64,000 bases of DNA from Lytechinus variegatus (lineage: Eukaryota > Echinodermata > Echinoidea > Temnopleuroida > Toxopneustidae): positions 4,523,059 through 4,587,058 of the forward strand of contig NC_054744.1 of NCBI RefSeq assembly GCF_018143015.1. Direction: 5' to 3'. The position numbers and the translations under genes are program-made. The notes below the pieces were generated by a model that did not search any database, was not told the origin of the DNA, and saw only the letters and a program-made list of their open reading frames with translations. Positions 10,850 through 23,779 of this stretch are shown here, in pieces. Each line of letters opens with the position of its first letter. The first letter of the stretch is position 1.

Positions 10850-11575
10850 TTTAATGCTCCCGTATAGGATGCATGGGGACGAGGATGGATGTATATTCAA
10901 AGTAAATAAGCTGATGGCAGAGCCTTTGGGATATTTACTCACCGATCATCATTCTTCCTGCTTCCTTTGGTTAATATTCCAATACTTAATGAGATGAATA
11001 TTGACATACCTGACCCTTCACTCATACAATCAATTCATCATCTAGCCTTTATCCTAGCAGGAGATCCATTTCTTTTATACGGTTCTTCAAAGGTTGTCTT
11101 ATTGTATCGGTGCAAGACTATGGCATTGAAATCGCATTGGCATGCTTCGTATTGAAATATTTTCATTGGTTTTGAGAAAATAGAACTACACGTGTATACC
11201 GATGTGGTAACCATAATCTGATCAACCTCTGAGAAAAAAAATGGTAATTGTGTAACCTTTGAAGTTCAAGGTGATGAATTTCAGTCTGTTGAGTATATGT
11301 CTGTTTTTCATTACCGAGCGAAAGAAGTATGTTAAGAATTATTATTACCGTAGGCTCAATGTCATTAAGTTTAATCAGCTGTTCAATGTTAAATCTATTT
11401 AGTACGTAAAGAATCTTTCCAAATTTTGTGAAGTCATCATGTTGAATTTAAAGTAATTTTGTCGTCTCTCCATTTTCAATGCACGACTAGTTGATAAACT
11501 TTAATATGTGATATGTGATGATGCGCTCATACTATACAAATAGACATGTATATTATTTGTTTTATTATTTTTGTT
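10850..11575. other. Unassigned intergenic stretch
   Basis: No exon or repeat was recognised. The ATTGTATCGG-containing frame at 10967-11155 has no domain. Confidence 0.4.
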
Positions 11576-11579
11576 CTTC

Positions 11580-12065
11580 TCCAAATTGCAATTAGCCAAA
11601 GTACCTGCTCCTGCTACTCGCCTTCTTCTTCTTTCTTTCTACTTAGTGTACACTGCACTGTTCTGTCCCTCTTGTCTTCTCCCCCTCACCCCCCCTCTCT
11701 CACTCTTATAATTTTGTAAAACATAATATTTTGTCACACGATCCATCAGTTACGTTTTTTGTCTGTATTTATTTTTAAACAAAAATTGTATATATTTCAT
11801 TACGACCAAATATTTCTTTGTTGTAATTTCGTAGTGTAACTAGGTTAGGGGCTTGCTTCTTGTACAAGCTTTGCTTTTTTTCGGCAAGACCCTCCGTTTT
11901 ACTTTTAAATACAAATGTCATCTTAGATAACTTTATTTATAGAATTATTGTGTTCCTTAAATCTATGATTATGTTATATATATCATATCATTTCTTGTAG
12001 TATTTTCGACCTTGTTATGTTATCATATTACGTACAATTGTGAAACGGAAATAAATAAATGAATC
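11580..12065 (+). mobile_element. Probable LINE 3' untranslated region
   Basis: It contains CTTGTACAAGCTTTGC near 11860, an AT-rich middle, and the end GTGAAACGGAAATAAATAAA with an AAAT/AATC-type tail. This is the usual look of a CR1-like LINE 3' end. No reverse transcriptase is attached. Confidence 0.45.
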
Positions 12066-12079
12066 AAATCAAACTGTTT

Positions 12080-12795
12080 TTTTAATGTAAATTAGTGCTC
12101 ATATTCAATACTCCTTTTTTTCTGCCACGTTATTATGCCATTTTTTCATCGATTCTTGCCTGTACTTGTTTGTTGTATAAGAGCATATATTTTAAGCTTT
12201 TAACTCGTATTAACTTTTTAAAATGTATTTATATATTTGTTGTTAAGCGAGGTTTGTCGTTACTCGAATGTATTTCTTCCATGCCCCATAAGAGGCCGTT
12301 TAAGTAATAAAAGTCCCTCTACATAACTGCAATCTAAATACTCTGCTTATATTTCATATTTTTGCTACAAATCCTTCGACGGAACAAATTTACAAAATTT
12401 TGTTTGAGTTCGTTAGTCTATTTATAATAATATAAAGCTACGTTTTAATGTGAAATCAATTATTTTTTTATCTTTGTAAACATTCCCCCCCCTCTCTCTC
12501 TCTTGCTGTATTCAATGCTGCCGGTCAATTATGAATACCGTGCTGAATTAAACGCTTGTGGTTAAAGGTCAGATCGATAGGGAATGGATATTTAACATCC
12601 GGGCACCGACCAAAGTGAAGTCACAAAGTTAATGTCAATTATGCAGTGATGATTTTGAATCTCGAACACGAATGGTCGAAAAGCAAGGTCTGTGATAAAT
12701 GTTTACCTTTTTGGGGAGAAAAGTTTGTGAAATCGAAGAACTGGAAAGTCAAATTTTGAAGGTGGCGAAGATCAAACACCTCTTCTCTCGTCAAT
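12080..12795. other. Unassigned AT-rich stretch
   Basis: Nothing recognisable apart from a CT-rich tract at 12484-12504. Confidence 0.4.
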
Positions 12796-12805
12796 TTCGA
12801 AATAT

Positions 12806-12935
12806 GTCTATCTATCTATCTATCTATCTATCTGCCTACCTGTCTGTCTATCTATCTACATGTATCTATCTATCTATCCTTATCCATCCATCCATCCATC
12901 CATCCACATACCTACCTACCTACCCACCTACCTAA
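12806..12935. repeat. (TATC)n/(ATCC)n/(TACC)n microsatellite
   Basis: Adjacent related tetranucleotide runs: CTAT, then TCCA, then CCTA. Confidence 0.9.
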
Positions 12936-12939
12936 TTTT

Positions 12940-13935
12940 CATTCGTGTTCTATTCGTGCATCTTTAGTATCAATATTATTATTTGTCACTCTCTTTTTTT
13001 TTCTAAGCCAATTTCTTACGGGTGTTTTTCAAATTCAAATGTATGTCTATGTTTGTCCCTCCTCTCATTTTCTCTTTCTCCAGTTCTCTCCCTATTTTTC
13101 TCCCTCTCTCTCGTCCCTTCCTTCTGTCATGTCCTTCACATACCGTTGTTTACAATTCTCATGTAATAAGTGTCAATTGGATCGCCGATAACTCGAGATG
13201 TTGCCATATCAGGTGCGAACGTGCGCATGTGCAAAGGTGTGATAATTCCGCTACAATTTTACGTCACAACAGCTTGAAAGAAAGACTCTCCCTGCGTTGC
13301 CGGAACTCTCCCCGCCTCAGTATTCTTTATGCAGTCTTTATTTGAATCGATGGAAGGAGGGAAATTTGGAAAAATAAAGAAAGCAGTCTTCAATAATACA
13401 AAGGATGGACGAACATATTTAATATTTGAAGACGAGTGTTACAAAATACCTCTTTATGAATGAATTATAGATTGAACACGCTGCACGATCCACAGCGGTG
13501 CGATTTTTGAAAGAAGAAAAAAGATTTCGCAAACTTGATATTAATATTTCAAAGATATTGATGGAATATCATGTTCAAGTACTGCTTAGTCCCATAAATG
13601 CTAACACGAAGATTACTTTTAAAAAATTATTGCACAAGAAATTATTTTACTTAAAAAGGCACTGACGTCAAAATTGCCTTTAGCTGAGCTTAAAGTTGAT
13701 TTAGCCGCCACTCCCAAGGCTCATGCCCGTGTTGTAAAGTCCAGATTCACTAAAACCCTAATCTAAAGTTTTGGTTCTAACTACGAGTCGATACTATGAC
13801 ATATTCATTATCAAATACAAGTTTTCCTTAATTATGAGAAAGATTTAAGAAAACTCACCATGCAGGCCAAACAACAGTCTGATACAATGCTTCCCATAAT
13901 TTAGTCCAGATTTGGACCATGGTTTAATCAGGATT
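12940..13935. other. Unassigned; small CpG-containing patch at 13170-13320
   Basis: No gene is supported. The segment 13170-13320 is richer in CpG than its surroundings and holds an NRF1-like GTGCGCATGTGC, but no exon is evident on either strand nearby. CT-rich sequence lies at 13055-13130. Confidence 0.35.
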
Positions 13936-14178
13936 CACTGCAAAAACTCCCGTGTTGATTTAACAACACCTTTGAATCTATATATGTCCACACCAGAGAA
14001 GTATTGAAACAACACCAGTTTGGAATCAAACCGACGCTGTTTTAATACTAATTGGTGTTGTATAACCACCTATCTGGTGTTCGACCAAAACCAAACTGGT
14101 GTTGTTTAACACTTCTCTGGTGTGGACATATATAGATTCCGGGCTGGTGTTAAATCAACACCAGGGTTTTGCGGTGTG
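13936..14178. mobile_element. Foldback MITE (family A), complete, uninterrupted
   Basis: The 243-bp element is almost entirely an inverted repeat. The left end CACTGCAAAAACTC is mirrored by the right end GGGTTTTGCGGTGTG, and both arms contain GTTAAA(T/C)CAACACC and TCTATATATGTCC. It contains the TTAA site (about 14108) that is filled by another element in the copy at 59723-60547. A third copy is cut by the window end at 63843. Confidence 0.85.
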
Positions 14179-14179
14179 T

Positions 14180-15250
14180 AGTTGAGAATAAAGGCCGTAT
14201 TTTTCCTGAAATTTCGACTTAATGATTTTCTTACTACATTTCTAAGACCACTTGGAACGAATTTGCTCGCGTTTCAAACGTCATAACTAATAAAAACGCA
14301 TTTTCTTTCAACGTTGTACGACAAAAATTACTTTATGTGATGAAAGAATCTTGGTTTATTTTGTTTCATTTTGAAACTGAAATTGAAAAAAAAGACTAAT
14401 TATTATTTCATTTTGATCGACAGGTTTTGGCAATGTATTTAGAAAATAATATTGCATCTCACCCGGTTTTGAGGAACTATGCCCCCAAGCCTCCCCCTCC
14501 TCCATTTGTACGTCAGTGATAAAACCAGTGTTTAATATTTCATGTTCCTCCACCTTACATCATATTTGTGTTCAGTCTCTTGCTTTTTGCATTGCTACTT
14601 TTCCCTTTGTACAAAGTGGGGCAATTCATATTATTCGTGGTTCTTTCCAGCTAGCACACGAGTGGTTTGATTAATCGTGTTGTCCGTGGGAGCGCTTTTA
14701 ATGTCACGATCTTGATTTAATCTAAGCTGGCACGCATGACTTTACTTTCAGAGCCGACCGTATCTTATTAGTCCGCACGTTAATCTCATTCTAGTATAAT
14801 GACATCTACCAATAAACTATGTAAGGACCCTGATTGGATGAATAGTGTCACGTGATGTTGTTAAATTGAACATTTGATATCGGCGATTTCAGTTAATGCA
14901 ATAAATGCTTATTTTCTCAAGAAGACGTGAGAGTCTAGGGGCTTATATACAAAACAATTTATTCATAGATGGAGATGTTTTATGTCATATGTTTGATATG
15001 TTTCTCTTTAATTATCTTTATATCTTCTTGAATTTCATGTATAGATCTCTGGTTTCCTGTTCAGGCTTTAACAAATTTTCTTTTTTAAGTTACACCCTTT
15101 ACCATTATTGCAAATCTGTTTTATGCGCTTTCTTTATATAATTGCGCTTTTCTTTCTTCCCTGACGGATAATTATCATTTTTTTGTCTTATTGTCAATTT
15201 CAAGATATAGAGCAACGTATTAAATTCATTACATATATTTTTATAGAAAA
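14180..15250. other. Unassigned intergenic stretch
   Basis: No supported exon. Short AT-rich frames only. Confidence 0.4.
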
Positions 15251-15253
15251 TTC

Positions 15254-15256
<3 letters not shown>

Positions 15257-15302
<46 letters not shown>
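15257..15302. repeat. (TA)n microsatellite
   Basis: An uninterrupted TA run of about 22 units. Confidence 0.95.
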
Positions 15303-15306
<4 letters not shown>

Positions 15307-15309
15307 ACG

Positions 15310-16270
15310 ACATACTACGTTAATCCAAATCGAAACCCATTTCTTAAACATGTTTAAGCTTGTTTTTTCTATCTCAACACATTCTGAAAACTTCACTCGC
15401 GATTTTTTTTTCAGCAGGTCCATCGTTATCAACTGAAAGTTTACTTGATTACTTATTTGGATGTTGAGATGTAAGACTTACATATTTCAATAACAATAAT
15501 CACTTGGTTCCGCTATTTCACTGAATCCGAATGAGTCGTTTATCGATTAACGATCGTTATTCTGAATGTTCTTTCATCCGAAAACGTTCTGATTTTTATT
15601 CGATAGTCCGAAAATGAGATTGGTTCAAGCAAATTTACTTTCAAGTCTCGGGCCTGAGAAGCGAGCGTATATTTCATATCAACATTTCACACTTTTTAAA
15701 TATCAACAACTCAATACAAACAATAATAATATATGATACATATTTTCATAGATAAGCATTGATAAATATCCTTGTAAAATAAGAAATGTATACATAATCA
15801 ACTAACAATAAAAGAAAAAATACGAGAAAATATTCTTGTTGTTGGTTATGAAATTATTAGCCTCCCCCAAAAAGAAGATAGATGTGGATATGAGGGAGCT
15901 AAAAGTAAAAACAATGCTTGTTGGTTGAAGGCTCTTATAAATATGCAGGGAGTCTCATAAAAATATGAATGTGACAAGAAAGAGAGTAAATAAAGATTAG
16001 TACAGATAAAGTAATAAACTAGCGATTGTTTCAATCCGCAATTATGAACCTATTCAGTATACTCATTTTGTTTCATTTTCTGACTAACGAACCTTTGAAC
16101 TAATGAACCTTCTGACTTTTGAAGATTACAAATACAAGCTTTCGGAAGAGCGAACCATAACCGTTATTTTTTTTCTCGAAATCGATTCGACCCGTAGTCC
16201 TTGCGATTTACCGACAGTCCTTGACTATTTTCTATACACAGACCGGTCTTCATATAAGAACATAAATGTC
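15310..16270. other. Unassigned AT-rich stretch
   Basis: Nothing recognisable on either strand. Confidence 0.4.
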
Positions 16271-16275
16271 AATTT

Positions 16276-16880
16276 CAATTCAATTCAATTCATTCATGGT
16301 TTATTTCGTATAAAAACAGTACATGTCACACAGCCAGAAGGCTGAAATTAACATGTTTACAATAAAATGTTCACCAGTCATACATGGGTAAAAGCAATTT
16401 AAACAGGTACATGTAAGGATTTGTGATGTACATAGATAATGAATCATTTTTAAAGAGCAAGTGTAACTAAATATTCATTAATATAATAAAATAGAATGGA
16501 ATTATGTAAATACAATATTAAAAAGTGATGATTATTAGAAAATTAAGCATTCAAATATCAATTGGACTAAGATGGAGACGAAAACTATGGCAAAAATTTG
16601 AGTTGATTTCAAGGCTATGAAAGCAAAAAATTATTCAGAATTCAGTAAATCAATGAAATATGGTATTGCACTTTTTCTGTTTTGCATTTTTTGAGCAAAG
16701 TTTGGAACACTTCTTAATGAGATTGAGACGTTTTTCCTTTTTGGTATAGCCAGTTATTACAGTGAGGGTTTTTTTTAAAGAGATTTAGCAAAGTCCATAC
16801 AGAGATTTATTCGTCTTCTATCTAGAAATTCTAATCCACATTTTGTTAGTGCATTTTCATAGCTTATATTATTTTACTCC
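16276..16880 (-). mobile_element. Possible LINE 3' end on the minus strand
   Basis: On the minus strand the block ends AAATAAACCATGAATGAATT followed by repeated GAATT units. This is the style of tail left by CR1/L2-like LINEs. It includes the CACAGCCAGAAGGCTGAAAT stretch. No coding part is present, and the upstream limit is a guess. Confidence 0.35.
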
Positions 16881-17059
16881 GGTGTTTTTTTTTTGTGTTA
16901 GCTCAGCACGCATGGGTGTTACTTCAACGAACGAGGGTATTGTATCAATACCTTTGCTTGTTGCTTTAACAATCGTTTGTGTTATGTTCAAAGTGTAATG
17001 TGTAATGTTAATACATCAGTTGTGGTCATTAAGGGACTCCAACTGATGTTAATTTCAAC

Positions 17060-17297
17060 CAGTGGCGTACCTAGGATTTTCCTCAGGGGGGGGGCAAATT
17101 TGTCCGGCAAAAATTTGACAAGCAAAAAAATAAAGATAATAATAAAAGCCGTCAAGTTCAAAGGAGCGGGCCAGGGATCAGTTGTGACTCGTCAGAGAGG
17201 GGGGAGGGGGCAGGGATACGTCCCTTATATGGGTTGTGACTCGTCGGGGGCAGTCTGCACCCTCTGCCCCCCTTTCTTCCCCGCGGGTACGCTAGTG
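17060..17297. mobile_element. Short hAT-type MITE with 8-bp target duplication
   Basis: The left end is CAGTGGCGTACCTAGG. The right end GGGTACGCTAGTG is its imperfect inverse. The flanks ATTTCAAC (17052-17059) and ATTCCAAC (17298-17305) match at 7 of 8 positions, as expected for a hAT 8-bp duplication. G-rich and C-rich tracts lie just inside the ends. Confidence 0.7.
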
Positions 17298-17356
17298 ATT
17301 CCAACACTGTAGTTCCTACGGTGTAAATGCACAACATTTAATGTAAATACCTTACC

Positions 17357-18000
17357 GACAACTCTACATCTACTTTAGATGAATGCCAGAAAAGATAAAT
17401 AGAATAACAATTTAACCATGCACATAAGCTTGAAAAAAGGGTCATAGTCTAATTTTTTATCATGGAAAATTATAATGTCTTCAGTAAGACTCAAAACATG
17501 AACCCTTATCCATCCTCCAATATTACATAACATGTTATTAGGTGCCATATCTATAACTCGACATCTACGTTAGATAATAAAAACTAATAACACCGTTTCA
17601 TTAAGTTGATTAAATATATTGATGAGACTTAAACAAGGGATTTTTAATCTAAGTTAATTGTGACGACACTCTCCACTCGAATATGATATAAGATACGTAA
17701 AACACCGATTGATAGGTCTACATCTACCTTTGATGAATAAAAGGTAAAGCTAAACAAAGCGATATTTTAAATTTTTGGAGTCTTGATAGGTATCTTGATA
17801 AGATCTTCACCGTTGACCCTGCGATTCAGCTTGGCTGACATTTCTATGAACCCGTATACGTTTTAATTGATATGAAGAATTTTAACAACTCCATATCTAC
17901 GTTAGATGACAAGAAAATCAGACAAATGTGGATCCATTTAGCAATTTAACTTTATGGTCTTGATCAAATTGGTATTAGTTGTGTAAAAGTTGAGACTGAA
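17357..18000. repeat. Diverged tandem repeat, ~160-195 bp period, four copies
   Basis: A landmark close to ACTCTACATCTACTTTAGAT recurs at about 17361, 17556, 17715 and 17888. Spacers hold related text, for example TTGATGAGACTTAAACAAGG near 17620 and TTGATAAGATCTTC near 17797. Confidence 0.55.
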
Positions 18001-18446
18001 TCGAGAATACCAGCAGAGACGTATAATTCCAGATTTCCCTGGTCTTCAAAAAGGAAAAAAGCTTAAATTTTTCACGACTGGCGGGGAAATTTCTTACATT
18101 TTTTGTTAACGACTGCATGAGTTTGGAAGTTGCGCCTGACTATTAAAAAAAAAACAATCTGCCATTTCCGCTTGATTTCAACGTACATTTCTCTTTATTC
18201 CGTCGTTCGTCCCAGACGCTGGTCCTGTTGGACACATGTATGGAGAGGGGAGGGACGGGGATGGGAGCGAATGTTTTCTTGCACCTACCCTGAAAACCTG
18301 CCCAATCGTCCCATCAGTAAATGTAAGCTTCTCCAAATTGAATTTGTCCCCTGAATTCCATTTGTTTGCTCCCGGCCTGCTTTTGGTCACTGATCAATCT
18401 CGTCGCTTGTAAGTGATGCTATTAATCTAAATCAGACATTGATCTG

Positions 18447-18728
18447 TCCCCGTCTAACAAAGAGTTACGATTGATTCGATCGACCACAACTATGGAAAGC
18501 CAGCAATGTCAACATCGTAAAATGAATGTTTATTCAAATTATTTTCTAGATATGATGTATATTCATACATTCATCGTTTTCTTGACAAGTCAGAGTGCTT
18601 CTTTTTGTTTACAAAGTGCATTGCAATGTGCAACAAAATGTCGAAAAACCAATTCTGACATTGATGAATTTCCTTAATTTTAGTTGACGTTGATTGAATC
18701 AATCGTAACTCTTTGTAAGACGGGGCCC
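18447..18728. mobile_element. Foldback MITE, GGCCCCGTCTTACAAAGAG type
   Basis: The left arm TCCCCGTCTAACAAAGAGTT with ACGATTGATTCGATCG is mirrored by the right arm with CGATTGATTGAATC-type sequence and AACTCTTTGTAAGACGGGG. The arms are about 75 bp. Confidence 0.75.
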
Positions 18729-18989
18729 TAGACTTCCACATATAAATATTTGAGATCAATCTCAAAGATTACGATTGAAATGAATCGTTCACTGCTGTTT
18801 ATTATGATGGGGCCCCTTTTCTCCGAGGCATGAGGCAATCTCAGCGATGAAGAATGTTCATGATATTCACCGAAGGGAACAAGCAGGGCTATAGGGGGCC
18901 TGTGGTTTATGTTGGCATTAAGTCAGATTTAAAGTGATGGTGAGGGTTTAGGTTTCGTTGATTTCTGTTTACATTGTCAACCTCGGATG

Positions 18990-19140
18990 GAAAGATAGAC
19001 AGAGAGAGAGAGAGAGAGTGAGAGAAACAAAATACGAAACGAAAAAAATCAACAGAAGGACAATCAAGATAGTCAAGACAGAGAGAGAGAGAGAGAGAGA
19101 GAGAGGAATATACGAAAGAGAGTGACCTAGAGGGGGTGAG
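18990..19140. repeat. (AG)n tracts
   Basis: Two (AG)n runs around 19000-19025 and 19080-19105, with GA-rich sequence between and after. Confidence 0.85.
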
Positions 19141-19149
19141 AAAAAGGGT

Positions 19150-19870
19150 GGGGGATGACGAGAGAATGAGACAAGCGAGATCAAAAAAGAAAAAAGACGT
19201 AAAAGACAGATATGTATTAACTGTTTTTATGGTCTGTTCTGATGAAAGTTTTTTTTTTCAATAAGAGCTAAGAGCCTGAATGATCATGTAACATGCAGCC
19301 TTGAACAAACCAACAAGTTGTTAATTTGAATCAATAGATAAAACTCCATAGCACACACACACAAAAACCCAAATCAATATTGATATTTCGACATTTACTG
19401 GTTTCTTTTTCGTCGTCTGTATGCAAATGAGGCAGCTAATACTGTCACAAGCTCAACACTTTTTGATAAATTTGTTATATATATTATCAATTATTTCGAT
19501 TGAAAAAAATCAACGTTCCTTTGGGCTTAACTTGATATTTAATGCTAAATATTCTATACATTATCAAATAAGATAAAAAAATAAAAATGAACAATTTCAT
19601 GATGAAATGACGTTCCTAGTTCTTCTCTTTTATTCAGTCTATCTCTTATGGAGCGACAGCATCGATTTATAAAGTTGACTGAAGTCACTCTTACAATCGC
19701 ACGCGTGTCAGATGACCTTGGTATTAGTGTTGCCAAGCAGAAAGAACAAATTGATTCTATAGTATACGCTAAGGAACAATTCCCGATCCACCTGCCTACA
19801 TACATGGGTCAATCATGTCACCAGGAAACGGCGGCCTTTGCAAATCTTATCAACATCCCCACTTTCAAGG
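19150..19870. other. Unassigned intergenic stretch
   Basis: A 76-codon + strand frame at 19648-19878 runs into the microsatellite. It has no recognisable domain and no splice sites, so it is not called. Confidence 0.35.
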
Positions 19871-19877
19871 GGAGATA

Positions 19878-19997
19878 AGATGATGATGATGATGGTGGTG
19901 GTGGTGATGATGATGATGTTGATGATGATGATGGTGATGGTGGTGGTAGTGATGATGATGATGTTGATGATGATGATGGTAGTGATGATGATGATGT

Positions 19998-20028
<31 letters not shown>

Positions 20029-20116
20029 GTTGATGATGACGGAGATGATGAATTGTTGATGATAATGATGATGATGTTAATTATGATTGTGATGATGATG
20101 ATTGTGATGATGATGA
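19878..20116. repeat. (GAT)n microsatellite
   Basis: Long imperfect GAT/GGT triplet array. Confidence 0.95.
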
Positions 20117-20353
20117 TTTTTTTTTGTTTTAAATCATATTTATTTCTTCCTCATATCACATGTAAAAAAAAATATATATATATAACATGACATTAAAACT
20201 TAATTGTTTCAAGTTAACACATTAACATTTTAACATGGTGAGAAAAGGAATATATATGAATTTCAAATGTAAACTTAAAATTAATCTGCTCAAATTTTTT
20301 TAACAACTTATAATCACGAAGGGATAAATACAGAACAGAATCCGGGTACAACA

Positions 20354-20410
20354 GATGATGATGTGAACGATACCTCTCAACATGTTATACTCATTATAAA
20401 TTCCAATCGA
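20354..20410. repeat. Microsatellite-associated module, copy 1
   Basis: GATGTGAACGATACCTCTC followed by AACATGTTATACTCATTAT and AATTCCAATCGA. A near-identical ~50-bp module lies inside the GAT array at 49345-49397. Confidence 0.8.
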
Positions 20411-20459
20411 CATTTGCTCATATGTTTGTAATCATAGTACTTTCACTGTATGCTCAAAG

Positions 20460-20575
20460 TCATAACAGTGATACCGACTCCAGACCGACCAAAGCTATTA
20501 CGTTATCACCATTGACATAACATCAATCGATTTGGAGTCGCTTTCGTTGGTGTGACGGTAATATAAATATGATCG
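20460..20575. mobile_element. Small foldback of the CACACCAACG family (family G)
   Basis: Left GATACCGACTCCAGACCGACC is mirrored by right GATTTGGAGTCGCTTTCGTTGGTGTGAC. Confidence 0.5.
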
Positions 20576-20817
20576 GAACTAGCTTAACTCATTCATGCTT
20601 ACCTATGCTTTCCTAATTCGGTTGGATGAAGTAGATTACGGGCTGATTATGGATATGATGTTTAAATTCCCTGATGAAATTAAGATAATAAGATCTATCA
20701 CACAAACATATGCTAACGTAGGTGAATCATCGTTCACTTTTTAATCCTATTTTTATAGGGGAGCTCCATCATAAATTGAATTTGTTCAAATATCAATGGT
20801 AGGTATGGAGATTCATT

Positions 20818-21027
20818 ATCATCAACACCATCATTCACATTATCATCATCATCATCATCGTCGTCGTCATCATCATCATTATCATTAACATCATCATCAT
20901 TATCATCATCATTAACATTAGCATCATCAGCATCAACATCATCATCATCATCATTAACATCATCAACATCATCATCATCTTCATCATTAACATCATCAAC
21001 ATCATCATCATCATTATTATCATCATC

Positions 21028-21058
<31 letters not shown>

Positions 21059-21074
21059 ACGCTATCACCATCAT
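20818..21074. repeat. (ATC)n microsatellite
   Basis: Long imperfect ATC/AAC triplet array. The methionine-rich minus-strand frame is an artefact. Confidence 0.95.
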
Positions 21075-21364
21075 TTGTCGAAGAGTCAGCCGAAAAGGTA
21101 ACCTATCATGTAATGGAAAATAGAACAAGAAAGATTTTAGTTTTGAACAGAGATGGAACATTCCCCAATCCCCATTTGTTAATTCAGCAAGCAGTAGATA
21201 AGTCAAGCATTTGCCATAAGTACGTTTTCTGTGCCAAATTTACGGCAAATGTGAAATATTTCTTAAATTATTGATGAGGGGAGAGGTGACTATAAACGAG
21301 ACAACGTCGCTAACGATAACAACGTTGGCGAGGTTGTTGACAATACTGCTTACTACTGTTACTA

Positions 21365-21522
21365 TTGCTGCTGCTACTACTTCTAATTATAATGATAATA
21401 ATAATGATGATGATGATGATGATAATAATAATAATGATAATAATTATGATAATGGTTATAACAATAATGATGATAATAATAATGATACCACTACTACTAA
21501 TAATGATAATGATGACGACTAA
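21365..21522. repeat. (AAT/GAT)n microsatellite
   Basis: Imperfect AAT/GAT triplets preceded by CTG/ACT triplets. Confidence 0.9.
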
Positions 21523-21529
21523 GGGAGAT

Positions 21530-21945
21530 CAAATGTATCGTGAGAATGCTTTTTTTCATTTTCGAAGGAATAGAGACAACCTTCTCTGAATTGGTGCATG
21601 AATCCGTGATTAATCAACCTCAAGGATGCATTTATGAGCTATCCATGCAGACTGTTTCAACATTAATGGCGGAATACCTAATAGAAGGTATACTTTCAGT
21701 TACATGAGAACGATGAACGCCTTGCGTTGTATGAACAAATATTTTTAAAATGTGATATTCCAAATCTCTTATGAAAGATACCCAATACCCTCCTGTAATT
21801 TCTAATTTCATGAAGGACCTTGGTGAGAATGGTAAACAGACAAACAGAGAGACAAAGAGAGGGAGAGAGAAGTTTTCTGTAAACTTTTTGTGAGGTAAAC
21901 TTTCTGGCCCGTATTCATAATCGTTCCTATTCCTTTTCCACCACC
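21530..21945. other. Unassigned intergenic stretch
   Basis: Nothing recognisable. Confidence 0.4.
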
Positions 21946-21947
21946 AC

Positions 21948-22027
21948 CACCATCATCACCATCGTCGTCGTCGTCGTCGTCGTCTTCATCATCATCATTA
22001 TCATCATCATCATTTTCACCATCATCA
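21948..22027. repeat. (ACC)n/(CGT)n/(ATC)n microsatellite
   Basis: Consecutive triplet runs. Confidence 0.9.
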
Positions 22028-22029
22028 TT

Positions 22030-22615
22030 TCTTTTTTTAGATTATATATCATAAAGCAAGTGTTGGTTTGTTGGATTTTTTTGAATACTTAATTGATACT
22101 TTAATAATTCGTTTTCATCCATTCTGCTCAAAATAATTATATTAATCATATTTTCAAGCAATTTATTTTTACTAACAATATTAATCCATCTTCTGTTATT
22201 GATTTTAGGTTCAATGATATATGCCTGATGTATAGTCAAAATATATTTGCTACATAATATATTATGTTTTTAAGTAGAAGAAAAATAAATAAATAAAATC
22301 GAATCAAATAAAGAGGGGGGGGGGGGGGCAGAAGGGGGGGGGGGTGGTCAAAGAAATGCACAAGTCATGATGCTTGTTCTATCGTGTGTCTATCATGTCT
22401 ACATAAAAATGTCCCTTTCTATGAGGTACGTTTCTGATTTTGTAATGTTTGCGCTGTTGAGTAGAATAGCATGCAATATTTGTTGTATGGTATGTTTCCA
22501 TGGAAACGATGAGCTCAGTCTTTCATTTTTCATCTTCATTTGGAAAGGTCTATCGTCCATACAATTTACTTCCCACAATCTTTTTACTTCTTCTGATAAT
22601 TTCTTATTTCTTCTT
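22030..22615. other. AT-rich stretch, then G-tracts at 22314-22346
   Basis: It ends in an AAATAAATAAATAAAATCGA-type tail followed by two long G runs. A 65-codon minus-strand frame at 22042-22239 may be a relic of a mobile element, but no motif supports that. Confidence 0.35.
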
Positions 22616-22619
22616 TAAT

Positions 22620-22755
22620 CAATGATAATGATTATAATGATGATGATAATAATAATATTAATAATAATAAAACAATAACAATGATAGCAATAATAATAAT
22701 AATGATAATAACAATGATAATAATAATAATAATAATGATAAGAATAATGATAATG
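22620..22755. repeat. (AAT/GAT)n microsatellite
   Basis: Imperfect AT-rich triplet array. Confidence 0.9.
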
Positions 22756-22759
22756 GTAT

Positions 22760-23370
22760 GATTATTATCACTTCACCCAGATATACGACCTATCATTTTA
22801 ATATCATTATTGTATTTTCTTTGTTAATGTGTTTATGAAAAAGTGTTGCAGAAACCAATTAATGAAAATGAAATGAAAAAATGAAATTATTCTCCCTTGA
22901 CTCTTCTCTTACCTCCCTTTTCACTACTTTAAAATTCATTGTTGAAGGAGGGGGGGGGGCGGTTGTCGCCCCACCTGCCACCCCCCCCCCCCCCTCCACG
23001 TGGCATCGCCGCTACTGTATGTTACACCCTTCCTCTTGAGGTTTTGCATGACACAGAGTACAAAGTAGGCCAGCGAAATGTAAGCTGTATTAGTCCATTC
23101 CAGACTCCATCTTCATTTAATCAGACAACATGAACATCATTGTTGTGCGTCGTATTTCTTTGAAAACTGAAACCACTTAACGGCTTAACTTAACAAGCTC
23201 TTTGAAAAAGCAACGTTTTCCCCTCCTTACTAAAATATGATTTGATTTTAAATGACCTGATCGTGCACTGATGTACAGAAGAGGAAATTATGTCTTTGAT
23301 GATGGTATAACAGCTCAATCGATGATTCTTTTAAAAGGGATAATTCTTACATCAAACTGCTCCGAGGCTT
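22760..23370. other. Unassigned, with G/C homopolymer tracts near 22950-22995
   Basis: A G run followed by a C run at 22949-22995 may be degraded ends of the hAT-type family. No gene is recognised. Confidence 0.35.
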
Positions 23371-23429
23371 TAACATGTATCCATGTAGCCGAGAAATATT
23401 AATCCTTCTCTTTGTATGTTATCTCCTTT

Positions 23430-23604
23430 ATTCCCCACTTTGTCTGTCTGTCTGTTTCTCGGTCTATGTCTCTTTCCCAGTATGCCTGTATGTCTGTATA
23501 TTAATCTTTCTATGCATATCTTTCTCCTCTCTCTCTCTTTATCTTTCTCTATGTCTGTCTGCGTGTCCAGCTCCCCCGCCTCCTCCTCTCCCCAGTCTCT
23601 CGCA

Positions 23605-23643
<39 letters not shown>

Positions 23644-23690
23644 TTCCTTCCTTCCTTTCTTTCTTTCTTTCTTTCTTCCTTTTTCTTCCT
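23430..23690. repeat. CT-rich low complexity and (TTCT)n
   Basis: CTGT/TCTC-rich sequence leading into a TTTC/TTCC tetranucleotide array at 23607-23680. Confidence 0.9.
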
Positions 23691-23779
23691 GGAAAAACAT
23701 CATTAATTTATAGCAGACCTACTCAATTTTCCCACACCCAATCCACTTAACCTTGTGCGAAAAAACAAAATGTAGTTTT

